64,000 bases of DNA from Haliotis asinina (GCF_037392515.1 NC_090280.1:72954504-73018503), one strand, 5' to 3'; positions 35,670-48,949 are shown, numbered from the stretch's first letter. The notes: generated by a model from the sequence alone, not told the origin. Numbers and translations: made by a program.

Positions 35670-36890
35670 AGTCAGCTGAAATTAACTCAAATAGTTAGAT
35701 TGGGGGGAGGTTTCCAAGTCAGCTGAAATTGTCTCAAATAGTTAGATTGGGAGAGGTTTCAGTGTGTCTCCAAGCAATGTCATGCTGTGGTGGTTGTGGA
35801 AGGTTTCATTGTCGCCTGGCAATGACACACATTGAGGTTGTGGGAGGTTTCAGTGTCGTCTGGCAGTGTCATGCTGTGAGATTGTGGGAGGTTTCGGTGT
35901 CACCTTGTCATATCATGCAGTGAGGTTGTGATCTTTTGATGTCACCTAGAGGATACGTAAGTCCACAAACATTCAAAGTAAATTCAAACTTTCCACGTTT
36001 TTAATCGTAGAATAAGTGTCTTTTTACTGTATGGCTAAATTTCCCAAATTGGTGATGGCTCTGGGGATGTAAATCCAGCTAGGGTCCCTGCAGGTAGCAA
36101 AAGTGCTGTATGTCCCCATGGTCCCTAATATGGAGATCTACCTTCAGCTGTTAGCAATCTATAGTCCCTTTTTATATCGTATTGTCCTCTATAGATAAAC
36201 TGTTTTAGGTATAATTACTGGTTTTATATTTTTTTCTGTGATATTCTGGTTGTTTTACTGTCCTTTGTCGACAGGTTTTTATAATGCACATGTATTCCAT
36301 TTCAGTGTTAAATGTTCTCGTCACGATATGGCTGAAACATTGCCGATGTGACGTTAAATATTAAGTCACTCACTCACTGATATCACCTAGTCATGTCATG
36401 CAGTGAGCTGTGGGTGGTTTCCGTGTTTCCTGGCAATGTGAGGTTGTGGGGCTGTTTCAGTGTTTTATCTTGTCATGTCATGCAGTAAGGTTAGATCTCT
36501 ATAACATCACCCAGTCATGTGAGGTTGCAGGTGGTTTCAGTGTGTTTTCTTGTCTCTTGTCATGCTGCGAGGTGGGAGGTTTCAGTGTCACCTAGTTATG
36601 TCATGTTGTGAGGTTGTAGGTGGTTGTTTCAGTGTGTCGCCTGGCAATGTCATACTGTGAGATGAGAGGGTTCAGTGTAACTCCTAGCAGTGACATGTTG
36701 TGAGGTTGTGGGAGGGTTCAGTGTTGCCTGGTGATGTCATGCTGTCAGGTTGGAGGGTTGTTTCAATGTGTCCTCTGGTCATGTCATGCTGTTTCAGTGT
36801 GTCATGGTGTGAGGTTGAGGGTGTTTCAGTTTGTCTCCTGGCAGTGTTATGCAGTGAGATTGAAGGGTTGTTTCAGTGTGTCATCTATCA
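35670..36890 (+). repeat. 42-48-bp minisatellite, interrupted by a retroelement
   Basis: It starts with two 47-bp copies (gtcagctgaaatt...agttagattggg at 35671 and 35718). It then continues as many units of 'gaggttgtgggaggtttcag' tgtcacctggcaatgtcatgctgt with drift in length. The array is split by the insertion at 35950-36377. Open frames through it, including a 156-codon one at 36700-37170, reflect the repeat. Confidence 0.85.
35950..36377 (+). mobile_element. Retroposon (SINE or LINE 3' end) inserted in the minisatellite
   Basis: The 428-bp segment is unlike the array and ends 'cacgatatggctgaaacatt' gccgatgtgacgttaaatattaagtcactcactcac, a tail common to molluscan SINE/LINE 3' ends from memory. 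It is flanked by tgatgtcacctag (35937-35949) and tgatatcacctag (36378-36390). Because the host sequence is itself repetitive, the flanking match could partly be array homology. Confidence 0.7.
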
Positions 36891-37265
36891 GTTACACCTG
36901 AGGCTCCTGGTCAAAAAGTCTAGTATTAGCAGGATATATAGTGAAGGAGACACATTTAACCAATCCGGTGCCCAAGCAGCCATAGTTGATAAGTTGGCTA
37001 GACACATTATATATAGACAAGCTCTGCTGGCCCATGCATGCATACTTGTGTGTGGTGTTCTCAACTCGTTGACATTCAAGCCAACTTTCACAGACAATTT
37101 GAAATGTTTGCAACCTCAAGTAACTAATTGCCAGAATCACATTAGGCTGTCAGCTGATTTGGAGAGGTAACAGGTAACATTTGGAGAAGTTAATACTTTC
37201 ACAGCCTGTCTGAGATTGACAAGTCATCAGAAAAATCAAAATACAATAAAAGTCATAATATTTAC

Positions 37266-37390
37266 CTGATTGCTAGATTCTAGCCGTGTCAGTAAACAGT
37301 GTAACAGTGACACTGGTATATCTTTCTCAAACCGACTCATGAAACATTGAGGTTTCTTCTCAAGGTATGTATTGCACTGTGAGTGAAATT
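37266..37390 (-). CDS. Exon-like segment of an unidentified nested gene
   Basis: On the minus strand an excellent acceptor (cctttctctatttccag) precedes 37390 and an excellent donor (AATCAG|gtaaat) follows 37266. The 125-base interval is fully open, starts with two bases completing a codon, and ends in phase 0. It encodes 41 residues, beginning FHSQCNTYLEKKPQCFMSRF and ending LLHCLLTRLESSNQ. The composition is protein-like, with a Cys/His-rich start. I cannot identify the family or find a convincing upstream exon. A possible downstream exon from about 32838 (reading YWVHTKLVRKTLHMDLFEHYK then stop) is phase-compatible but has a weak acceptor. It lies antisense within GTPase intron 2. Confidence 0.5.
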
Positions 37391-38135
37391 CTGGAAATAG
37401 AGAAAGGAACACTTGTACTTTCATGTGTTTCCTTATTCATTTCCAAGAGTATGTATTATGAGTCTTTTCAACATTTGTCAGCCAGTGAGCTCTGAAAATA
37501 TTTAAATTTTGAGATAAATTTAATAGCTGTTTCAACCAAACACTGCTTATAAAGTTGTTCACTTTTATAATTTAGGTTTGGAAAAGACAAAAAAAAAATT
37601 GTAAACTGTACCGTGAAAAGTGACTACAGACTAAACATTATTTAGCACATTCTAACTGGAATCAGTTATTTCGAGCTTAATTTTCTATGATCCATTTTTT
37701 GCCGAGATCCATTCTTTCATATCCAGTGCGTGTCATCTTGAGGGAATGGTAGTGACAGAAACTGTGACATTGTGAACTAGTGTGACTGTTGCCAAAGAGC
37801 ACTATTGGACCTATAATGATGAGAAGCTGCATGGATTCCTGGCTGCTATGTTCAGTTACATACCAGACATAAAACTATTACTGTGGATGTACTCAACATG
37901 ACAGGAAGATTAGGGGGACTTATGGCTCATATTGCGTCATTGCAATGCATAGAGAGCCTATTTGTTGGGTTTCTATATTATACATGACACTGTCCAGGTG
38001 CCCTACTGATCAAACTGAATTTGGTGATGAAGGTATTGAATAATTAGTTGTGTGTGTCTGGCATGTAAAAGAAAACAGGAGGGTTTTCAAGCAGAACATT
38101 GGAGGAGAAATATCTTGCCCTGATTTATGTTTTAG

Positions 38136-38548
38136 TTCCCCTACCTTTGCTGTAGTGCAACATGTTCTACCTTGGTGCTGTGCAAGATGTTCTCCTACCT
38201 TTGCTGTTGTGCAAGAGGTTCTCTACCTTTGCTGTAGTGCAAGATGTTCTCCTCCCTTGCTGCTATGCAAGATGTTCTACCTTGCTGTAGTGCAAGACTC
38301 AGAGGTTCCCCTACCTTGCTGTGGTGCAAGAGGTTCTCCTACCTTGCTACTGTGTAAGAGGTTCCCCTACCTTGCTGTAGTGCAAGATGTTCTCCTACCT
38401 TGCTGCTGTGCAAGATATTCTCCTACCTTTGCTACAGTGCAAGATGTTCCCTCACCTTGCTGCTGTGCAAGAAGTTTCCCTACCTTGCAGTATGCAAGAT
38501 GTATCCCTAACCAGGCACTGTGCAAGATGTTCTACCTTCCTGTGTCCC
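38136..38548 (+). repeat. ~30-bp minisatellite
   Basis: About a dozen units of 'ctaccttgctgtagtgcaag' atgttctc with variants. The 167-codon frame across it is repeat-derived. Confidence 0.92.
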
Positions 38549-41500
38549 TTTAGACCCAGGATTACATGGATGTGGCTAGTAAGGCTCCATGCAGCCTGAA
38601 TCAGAGTTTCACTGCTACTTCCAGAGTGGAAAATGAGATGTTGAGCTCTGTCATAATTTCATGTTCTACATTAAAGTGTTGGGGGATCCTTGATGCAAAA
38701 TGTAGTGTTTGAAAACCTCAGAGATTGCAGCCCCCTTTGATTTCTACAGCTTTTTTCAATGCGCTCACTCAGTCTGAACTGGCAGTTCAGGTTCTGGATC
38801 AATTTCAGACAAGCAAGGTTCTAGTCTATTTTAAGGAAGCGAAATAGTAGTTTTAACTCATCCCTTATCCTTGGTTTGGCAGATTAACTTTATTAAAAAA
38901 AAATAATTTATATCTAAAGCACGTCGATAGAATAAAGTTTGCAAAACAGATATTGGAGTGTGTGACTCCTGCTGGTAATGACTTATTTTCCTTGGCTTAA
39001 AACAACATTAGAGATTCATAGACTATTGATTCATCCAGTAAACATAGTGACCTTATCCATTTCAAACCAGAACATTGCTACTAAAAGAACTAAGTGTGTT
39101 GGATTTCTATGGAATTCTCTATGCATTGAGTATCAGTTGCTGGAAGAAGCCAAGCATGTTGACTGGACAGTTTTCCTGTTTGACCGATGGAGCTCATGTC
39201 AAGAAACCCATGATAACCTTAATGCAAGAATCTATTCGGCTAGCCGGTGTCTACTGTCAGGATGACACGGCGTGATCTCGCAACCGATCATTATATGGCA
39301 TCAGCAATTTCTCAACCCTCTGAAGAATACACAAGCAATCTGCTGATTCTTCTTGAACCAAGCACCAGTAGCTTGTACTAAATGACCCCAGATTTAATTA
39401 GCAAGCGTTCGTTTCTGTCTGATTTCACTACCAATGTGTTTCCACCCAGACGGCAAGAGAGCGTGGTTGGTTGGTCACACAGCGCTCTTGGTACGTCGCA
39501 GACACAGAGCTGTTGGTACCCCGCATTGTGCATGTTGCATCTTCAGGCTGCGCCTGATATAGCGCTGATTACTCTCCCAATAATGAGATGGCTCAAGAAT
39601 CAATTGTGGAATCTGCCTGATGTTTACAACATGGTCCATCCTGCTAGGACGGTCTGTATTAGCCTTTCTAATCGTTGTTGGTTTATGCTGGGGCTCCCTG
39701 CCAAAACAGTCTGTAGACTTTGTGAGTTAAAGTGCATGGGTGCTAGCTACCACTGGCTGGGCTCCAGGTTAGCAGAATTTACCTGATAATATATGTGTCT
39801 GCAGCAACAAATTCAATACTGCAGTAGCAGCAATAAACCATGGTCAGATTGTACAGAGTTCACATGCTGGAAGGTAGATTTTCATAGCAGGGAGAATATG
39901 ACTTCCTTGAATGTATGGAAATTTGGCTACATCATTTAGCCCATCGATGCCAAGTATATTGGCATGTTCATCGGCAAGTATGTATGTATGCACTGATTGT
40001 GGAAGAGACATCTAACGTTTCATGGTTTTATTATGAAATTATTTTTCTGTACTGTCGCCAGATTTTGAAAAATATGTTTAGAGCATTTTGGCTGAAAATG
40101 TCCAAGAAATTGAACTCATCTGAAACTTTGCATGCAAGGTACAAATTTATACTGGGATCCTGGGACAAAGTAACATGAAATCTTGGCATGAGAGAACAAA
40201 GGTACTGATATCTTGGTTAATGGATCACTATGCCTTGAATAGTTTTGGAAATATTTTACATGAACTTTGAATTCTTGTCTTGACCCGAAGAGAGCAAAAT
40301 GAGAATGTGATGAATCATGAATCTCATCACTAATTATTGCCTTATGGAGAATTTATTGCAGGGGTTTATTATCCATCTGCTTTACTTCTGTTGTTGCTAG
40401 ACTAATCAAGACCTGGTGTATGAGAAGAACAGTATGTGAGGTAATCAGATATGTATTTTGTCTACAGATGAGGAATATCTTGTGAGGTTTCCCTTGTGTT
40501 GGGATTTGTCTTTGTTCAAGATCTCTGCTTTATGTCAGAATTGTCTGAAAACTTTATCTGAGAGATATGTGGGGATGGTCTGACGCTCACAGTGTAACGT
40601 CCATTCCTCGGTATTTGAACCGAAGAATTATCTGTCATTGAGCAGTATTCTTGTAATGGAAAAAGTTACAGCAGTCATAGAAATCTGAGGATATACATGC
40701 TGGAGACAGTGTTTCTAAAGGGTGCTATTGTGGGTTGAACATTTATGTCCCTTGAAGGACAGGACTTCCAAAAACCCTGGCCTGTTTTGAAGTCTAGACA
40801 GTGTAATTAGTGCCTGTGTCACTCTCAGACATTGTCTTTGTGAAATAAGAACTGTTAACTAAGTATGTGAATTTACGGATAAGTTGGTCTTTTTTCATTG
40901 ACTTTAGCCTATGGCTGTAATGTGACTCCTTTAGGAACATAGATTTTCAAAGAAGATACTGACAAGCATCAACTTCGAAAGAAAGTCTGGCCTCCGACGT
41001 TAACAAAGTTTTTGGTCAGTCAGCTCTTTGTGTAAAATAGTTAATAACTAATCCTTGGTATTATGTAACCAAAATATTTGTGTTGTATAATGAAGCCTAT
41101 TCAGCAGTCGTTTTCTAATGGTCAAATCCTATTGATTTGTAATTCAGTTTTCCAAATGTCACAATATGACAGTAGTCTGAAAATCACACGTGCATTGAAA
41201 TTGGAATGTTATGTCAGTAGAGCTCTTATTTGCTGCAACAAGATTTCTTTAATGCAGCATTAACTTCAACTAGATTCTCCAGATTGTTTGAACAGATCAT
41301 CTTTGGTTTCAATATATTATAATCTTGTGGTTGAACATAAAAGCACCTCTGCAAACTAGGACCAGGTTTCATCAGATCAGTTGTATGTTATTTTTGTCTA
41401 CTAATGCTTAATGAATATTCTCGTGGAATGGACACCTAGGAACAGTAATAGACCTCATGTATTCTTTAGCATCATTAGAAAAGTGGGAGAGTTTGAAATG

Positions 41501-44500
41501 AAAAGATTAAGAAATTTTGTCCATCTGCTTGAATACCACATCATGAAAGCCATTGTTAGAAAGAAGAATATCAGAATTATTGCAACTTAGTTCTCCTGTG
41601 AACATATCATTTCCTAAGTAACTACCAAAATATTTTAAAATACTCAGGTTTTCACGTCTGTAAAACATCTATTAAATATTATATGAAAAGAATGATTATC
41701 ACTTAAGTTCTTGATTTCAAGATGATGAAATTTAAGTGTGTAAAGGTTAAATTTAAGCAGCCCTTTATGACATTAGCTCAACTTCACAGAGATATCTTAT
41801 AAACCAGAATTTCCTAAGACCAGTCTTGTATCTTCTCTTTCATGCGCAGTTCCCTGAACAGAATTCATAAATAAATTGCGTTGTTCCCGAGTCTTCAAGC
41901 ATACTTCCAGACAGCACTTACCGGCATGAGCAGAGGATTATACTTAAAATGTTAAAAAATGCAGACTGTAGTCCAGATTGGATTGAGAGAAGGCTGGAAG
42001 TCTGTGTCCTCCCCATCCCACTCTATCCCAGATCCCAAGCCAAGGTGTGGGCTTATCAAAGGCCCTCTGTCTGGTGACCCTCAACCAGGAGCAAGGTGCC
42101 TGGCCATAATTAGTGAGCATCACTAGCAGACTGTTGAATAAAACAAAATTGGCGATCGGAGCATCGGAATTGTCTCCTGCTACTGTAATTTTGGCAAGCT
42201 ATCAATAATTGTGTTCAGTAAACTCGTCTAGGAGGCTGCCACCAGACAGAATTATGTAAGTATAGGCAGACGCCAATGCAGTCAGGATGCAGTGACGATG
42301 CAGAGAGTGGACATAGCTACATGATTTTTCACATTCACCATTCCACCTTGTTGGGATTTACATGTATATCAATGGATTCTGTTTACTTCTAGTAAAGGTA
42401 AGACAGCTATTGTACAAATTTGAAATTGTTTCAACCATTATCTGCTTTTTTATGAAAAATCATTCCTAGGAAGCATTCATTCATTATACTAAAGTAACAA
42501 ATTTATTTTTCTTGCTTGTCTGGCTCAATATGTTTTCTTGTCTGGCTTGTGAGAATATTGCGAATTAGTTCCCTCATATGGATTAGTTCGCCAGTTCCAC
42601 CAGCCCAGCCTCCCAAAGGATATTTTCATCCTCTTACATAATGGTCTGAAATGACAACTGCGAAGAAGATAACTGAAGGAAAAAGATTTGATAGACATTC
42701 TCTCCTCTTGCCCCAAGCAGAAAGCATCTTTGAGTATGTCTGCTCACATGACATTTCTTAAAATATCCAGTATTTAGCGGTGAAATGTCGACGTGGACAG
42801 GCATCGCCTGGGTTGTCATGTAATCAACAGTGCTGCAAAGCCAGACAGCAATACTATGCTGTGTTTAAATATTTTGATAGAATGTCTGCATTTTATTACA
42901 GCTAATTAAGTGGTTGTCTAATCGATGTCTGGGTAGGGTTACATGTAGCAATTTTATGAGAATGTGTTCGATTTTTGCAGCACATTGTGTTACGTGATAT
43001 TTTTGACAATAATGGCATATTTGACTGAAATATTTGAAAGAAAACATAAAGATGTTGTAAAAGATACAAACTTTGAAAATGCTTAATTGTTAAATTTGTG
43101 AATGAATTAAGATTTTATTGGTAATCATTATATGAAGGATATTGTAATGGAATGTTTCACATAAGAGACACCAACTCGCACATTGTGTTTGTAGTATTGA
43201 AAAGAAAGCCTCAGTTGGAATCTTTAGCTACTAACGATCTATTAATGAAGAAACCAGGTAGTGTCCCAGGAGAGAAATGTTTTCCAACACTTAACTTCAG
43301 ATCTCAGAACGTAAAATATCAGAAGTGAAAATCAGAGTTTTACCAAGAAAGTCTGCAAAATATGTCTGTGCCATTCTAATGACAAGAACAGGATTTAGTG
43401 TTTTAATACTCTCTCTTCTTTGTGATACATGTATTTGGTTGCAGCATCGATCACAATATTACATGGTTAAAATAATGCTGAATGTCATGAAACAACATTC
43501 CCTCACTCCCCTGTATCTTATGTTTGCATAGTATTAATTTAATCAATTTCTATTGTACAGACTTGCCCATCAATTTGAACGTTTCAATTCAGTCAAGATT
43601 CTTAAGGCAAATATTGTTGATTGACCTTGTACAATTTGTTTCTTCAAACCCTGTATCTGCTGATACAGATGTGATGAGGAGAGCTTTTCCTGATAAACGT
43701 CACTCATCTTCATGCTATAAAGGCAGTGTCTGTTCCATACTATGACTCTAATTTACTGCATGTATGTTTGCGATGAACACCATATCTCTCAAGTGATATT
43801 TGCACTCACAAAGCAAAGCAACTGGGGTTGAGACTGATGTTAATTAGCCCTGTGTTCCTGAAATTTGCATACGTCTATCTGTTGGTGAAATGTTAAGGAA
43901 TCCCCGTGGAGGATAGTGCCCAAAGAATCTGCTGAATGTGCAGTTTTATTTTCCTGCACACTTTGCTTTTGCCTGGTCATCCTGGAGTGAAGTAGATCAG
44001 CTGGAAAGATTATGACGTGACGCTGTGATTATGTCTTAAGGCATAGATTTGATAACTGAAGGAGTTTTCAGGTTTGTTAACTGATTGTATATGGGTAAAT
44101 GCTCACTGGCATGTCTGCCCAAGGAGAATGTGGATGAAAATGGTGTTAGATAATCCTTCCTCCAGACCAACATCAGGATGTAGATTGATTTGTCTGACCA
44201 TCAGGCGTTTGACCTTCTGGAATTAGCATTGAATAATGTCGCAGAATATGTGTGTTTTAATATTCTTGCCTCGATTTCGTGATGTAGAAAGGTGGCCTCA
44301 CATTGTCTTTGTCTGTGTGCCAAGTCTGGATCTAGATACTTCTCATCATCCATTTTGAAACAAAAGGAAAGGAGAAATGCTTGAAACTTCAGAGTTCCTG
44401 GTGTCTTAAGGCTGTTGGTTACAATATTTGAATTCTTACACCACTTAATTCAGATTTTTTTTACAGTTTTGGTTATGTTTTTGTTTTTCATTTAAAATGT

Positions 44501-44944
44501 ATTGCAGTAAACCTTGTTCCATACTCTTTTTTGTTTATTGGGCAGACAAGAGAGGAACTTACTGCCCTCTTTCTTGGATAGAAGAGTTGGAAAAATGATT
44601 ACATACTTCACGTAAAGCTGCATCTTACTTCGTAGGAGAACAAACATCAGAAAACAAACTTGGTCAGTGATGATATGAATTTCATGAAACATTATGATTC
44701 ACAATATCAGTTGTATTTTCTGTTGCTGCTTGAAAAAGAAAAATTAAGATTGCATGTTATAGTATCAGTTCAAATGAGCCAGAAAGCTGTGAACACATTT
44801 TTCCCTCACATATGCATGATCCAGTTGAAACTTTTTGCAGTATTTCTCTTATTATGCAGTGAAACATGTTTTTTAAACTTGCGTTTTTCTCAAGTATAGT
44901 TTTCTTAAATATAGTCGTGATAAATTATTTCATGCCAAAAACCA

Positions 44945-45055
44945 GGGATGGATTTCCCTCATGGGGAAAATGTGTGAAGCCCATTTCTGTGTCCCTTGCC
45001 GATATTGCTGGAATATTGCGGTAAGTGCTATAAGTAAACTCACTCACACTCACAA
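44945..45055 (+). mobile_element. SINE family A, 5'-truncated
   Basis: Starts at the B-box end (gatggatttccctcatgggg), continues 'atgtgtgaagcccatttctg', 'gatattgctggaatattgcg' and ends aaactcactcacactcac. Confidence 0.8.
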
Positions 45056-46072
45056 TAAATTCATTTCCAAATCAGTTTATTACTAAATTCTGTTAGGGCA
45101 CAAATCCTCTATTGTATGTGTTACATTATATTATGTGTGTTCTGTCCCATTGTAAATCTCATTGGGCTATTTTATGTGAAGGAATGGGGTGTAACAAACT
45201 TTGCAGATATAAATATGAAATTTGAGTCTAAACTGAGCTGGAAATAGCAATCAGGTGGACATGTTTTCCCTCGATCTACCAATTATTCATTTAGATTAAC
45301 TGAGTCATTTAACACAAGAAGGTCTGGCCAGAAGATTTTGTATCTGAAACTGCTTTAATATCAGTCAGGTGCAGTATGTTCCAATATTGTGTTATTTTAG
45401 TCACAGTGTTTACTATGTGTACATGTAAAATAATCATATCTATAAGTGTACTACTTTAGTACAACTGATCTCTACGGCTGGATATATTTTGACATACATC
45501 CTGTCCAATTAAACATAGGCTCAGTATTATTTGTAAACTGCTCTACTGAGTCTAACAGAATCTTGTAGTAGGTGACGTCAGCTAACCTTTGAGTAACCTC
45601 TAACCATCCAGTCAAATGCTAGAAAATCTGACTGTGGCTACTACTTAAGGTTCATTGGGACTTACAAAATGTTCTAGATTTTCTCTTCCAAAAAGGCTTT
45701 TTGTCAGCGACCATTTACTCACTGTTGTGAATAATGGCATCCTGTGTGTAACACTCTGATTCCTCTCAAACAATTGTGTGGAAAACAACATTCAGAATCA
45801 TTTGCGTGCAAATGTTTTTGAGGTAAAAGTTCAAACTGTATGTGCAAATGCTAACTTGATGATTTGGTAAGCTATGTTCACATTGGTCAGTTCAAAAGGT
45901 TAAATGACTCTGCCTTCTACTTGGGTTTGTTAGAGTCAGTGTAACAGTGTAACGAACAACAGTGAGCTTAAGTTTACTTAGACATACAGCACAGGTTAAG
46001 TCAGTGTTGATATTACCTTGAGCTGTTTCTATCGTAAGATGTTAGGTTTGAGGATTATAGTCTTGCTTCAAC

Positions 46073-46332
46073 CCGTGAAGGTCCGGGGGTAGAATAGGCC
46101 TTAAGCCTATTGTAAAAGGCGACTATGCTTGTCGTAAGAGGCGACTAATGGGATTAGATGGTCAGGCTTGCTGACTTGGTTGACACATGTCATAGGTTCC
46201 CAGTTGCGCAGATCAATGCTCATGTTGTTAGTCACTGGATTGTCTGGTCCAGACTCGTTTATTTACAGACCGACGCCATATAGCTGGAATATTGCAGAGT
46301 ATGGCGCAAAACCAAACTCACTCATTCACTCA
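46073..46332 (+). mobile_element. SINE family B with internal duplication and target-site duplication
   Basis: Flanked by cttgcttcaac at 46062-46072 and 46333-46343, a perfect 11-bp duplication. The body matches family B, but the 'gtaaaaggcgacta' / 'gtaagaggcgacta' segment occurs twice in the head, lengthening this copy by about 25 bp. Confidence 0.92.
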
Positions 46333-46782
46333 CTTGCTTCAACAACGGTGACTTGTAATGATTCAAGTTAAGACATTTATGATATCTTCCTCCATCTGTT
46401 AATTAATGCTCATTTCAAGGCTTAAATAAAGTTTATATGCTTGTGGACAGAATAAAGAATGTTGATTGGGTCAGTCATACATGATTTCATCAAAAGTAAT
46501 TAAACAATATTAAATGAAAAGGTTGTAAAATACAGATATAAGATGATGGTTTATTTATGGTAAGTATGTGTAATATTTAAGTAGATCCAATAGCAATCTT
46601 TTGGTTTATGTTCAGGATTCTCTCACAGCCATGCCAAAATACAACATCAGTTCACCATGGCAATAACTGATGCCCCCTCTTTCTTTCCCCACCCCCAGTC
46701 ATGTGACTGGAATATTAGCTATGTAAAGCTATACTCATTCACCCACTGATGATGATGTAGCATGTCAGCAGTTGGGGTTCAG

Positions 46783-47012
46783 GTCTGACTTTTCTTTCAC
46801 ACTTCATTTGGCAATATTCCATATAGCGACAGTGTGTAAGTAGACAAGTCTTGACCAGACAATCCTGTGATCAGCAGCATGAGGGTCAATCTTTGTAATG
46901 GTATACAGTGACATGCCATTCAAGTCGGTGATCCTGACTACATGATCGTATTGTCATCTCTTACAACAAGCATGAATTGCTGAAGGCCATTTCTTTCTGG
47001 ATCCTACCAGAA
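46783..47012 (-). mobile_element. SINE family B, minus strand, diverged
   Basis: The + strand shows 'ggcaatattccatatagcga', 'agtcttgaccagacaatcct', 'catgccattcaagtcggtga', 'tcttacaacaagcatgaatt' and gctgaaggccatttctttctgg, the complement of family B from tail to head. Confidence 0.75.
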
Positions 47013-47762
47013 TCTTCGGTTGGCCATTTTGAAATTGTAAGTGATGGAAGCAAAGACAGTCTGGAGTGAAATATTAAGTAATGGAGATATACTGTAGGGC
47101 TTATGCTGTCTCCTGTGCTCTTATTTATTATTGACATATTTCCATAGGATTAGAGTGCAGGTAACATTGACCAGAGTTCCATAGCTTCTGGTTGAGTGTG
47201 TACTTGTGACTTGGAATGAAATTCCTGAGTAACTTGAGCATAAAGAACAACAATCTTCTTGATAATTTTGACATTTTCAAAGAGCTGATGTAAGATTAAG
47301 TTTTCAATAAAAACGTAATATAAGAGACAGCTTATATGTGTTCTGCATTGTTTATATTATTTCATGATTACACATGAGCATGAACATTTGTTTCTCTCTG
47401 GATTGTAACAATATATTAGTTTACTTCTTTCTGAAGTCTTGTAGCGAACATATAAACCAACATAATGAGGATCATTTCAAAGACATTTTGGTTTCATTTT
47501 GTTTTAATTGGTCGCACTCACAAGTGACTGAGCTAGTTTCTATTGTTCCAGTGCATGTAAATACAGTCTGACCAGACTTTGTTGATGGAGTACATAGAGT
47601 AGTGCTCATTAAATCAACCACTAGTATGTCAGTAGAGACTATTGTATTACAGGCCACATCACAGTTTGAGTATTGCTCAGTGTGCCGTCAAACACTAAAC
47701 CTATATATAGTACATACTTGAGGACTGATTTAAGTTATAGCTACCTCTCAGCCCTTTATGTT

Positions 47763-48062
47763 GGCAAGGGGGTTCTGGTGTAGCTGAAAGTGTTCACTCG
47801 TCATGCCAAAGGCTTGGGTACAATTCCCACTGTGCGACTATGCTTGTCGTAAGAGGCGACTAACAGGATCAGGTGGTCAGGCTCGCTGACTTTGTTAACA
47901 TGTCATCGGTTCCCAATTGTGCAGATTGATGCTCATGTTGTTGATCACTGGATTGTCTGGTCCAGAGTTGATAGTCTACAGACTGCCACCAATGGAATGT
48001 TGCTCACTCACTCTACATCATGTTGCTGGTATATTGCTAAAAGCAGCTAAGAAACCATACTG
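47763..48062 (+). mobile_element. SINE family A interrupted by SINE family B
   Basis: The family A head ('tagctgaaagtgttcactcg', 'tcatgccaaaggcttgggta', caattcccac) ends near 47828. Family B sequence starting 'gactatgcttgtcgtaagag' fills 47829-48012. The family A tail (atgttgctggtatattgcta aaagcagc) resumes at about 48018. Confidence 0.75.
47829..48012 (+). mobile_element. SINE family B, 5'-truncated, nested in SINE A
   Basis: 'gcttgtcgtaagaggcgact', 'ggtcaggctcgctgactttg', 'tgttgatcactggattgtct' and a shortened tail 'ccaatggaatgttgctcact'. It lacks the first ~45 bp of the family B head. Confidence 0.75.
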
Positions 48063-48302
48063 ACCTATGTTGGCCAGGGCCAAAGGACCACCAGTTAGTT
48101 TTGTCCTGACAAAATTTAGCGATAAGTATGAAGAACATTTAGAGTGATTCACAAGCTCAGCAAGAATCCGGGAGACAGGATTGTTTGAGAAAGAGATAGT
48201 GATTGCTGGGTAACAGCTGTGGTCAAGATGTGACAGGGCCTTGATTTCATGGATGCATGATCAGATGGAAATGTCATAGTCATGTGATATATATTCTTAT
48301 AC

Positions 48303-48520
48303 ACCCATGAAAATTGCAGTTCTGCTAGAGTGATATCGTGTGATAAACATGTCGTGTGACAAGCATGTAACAGACTTCTGCAAGAGTGATATCGTGTTAG
48401 AGCGGACCATTCTGGTCGTGATATCACAAAACATGTTTTTGCCCATGTAATTGATTGTTCTGCATGAATGCTATCACATATTATGCACCCATGTAACGGA
48501 CCATTTTGAGAAGAGATAGG
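48303..48520 (+). repeat. Degenerate tandem repeat
   Basis: Words 'catgtaac(a/g)gac', 'tctgcaagagtgatatcgtg' and variants recur in the same order three to four times with spacings of about 46-80 bp. Confidence 0.6.
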
Positions 48521-48949
48521 ACATGTTTTCACTTCCTCATACTTCTGCTTGAGGAATATCACACTTTACAATTTACATTGGGATTGGGCAACCCAATGTC
48601 TACTAGTCAGGCATTACCTAATTTCATTTACTCCAGGGATGAGAAGCCTATCCTATGACCTGACAGACTGTTTGTGTGGTAGTATGTATCCAGTGGAAGG
48701 GTCGTGTTCACACTATCAGATGCTGTTGTCATGCCTCATTACACTAGGCAGGTTTTCAGCATCTGTCTCACACATTCCATGGGGAGACTATGTTGCTGTC
48801 ACCCAGACCATCAAACTGATTGACTGTCAAGTCTAGGGAACACTAGTGTCGCAGTTGTACAAGGCACCATACTTCATACAATCTGGGACACAATGATATA
48901 CTAAATGCTGATTCAAAGTTACATCATGCCAGAACTCACACATGCTCTT

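Noticed and set aside
35670..36890. CRISPR-like regular repeats
   Set aside because: The units are contiguous and drifting, without unique spacers, in a clearly eukaryotic context.
36700..37170. 156-residue plus-strand frame
   Set aside because: The first part is the 42-48-bp minisatellite; the rest has no recognisable domain.
38050..38553. 167-residue plus-strand frame rich in Cys, Leu and Ala
   Set aside because: It is translated from the ~30-bp minisatellite; residues repeat with the DNA unit and there is no start or splice context.
39382..39786. 134-residue plus-strand frame in a less AT-rich stretch
   Set aside because: It has no family resemblance, no convincing splice sites and no biased codon use that I can see. 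It is left as an unexplained stretch rather than a gene.
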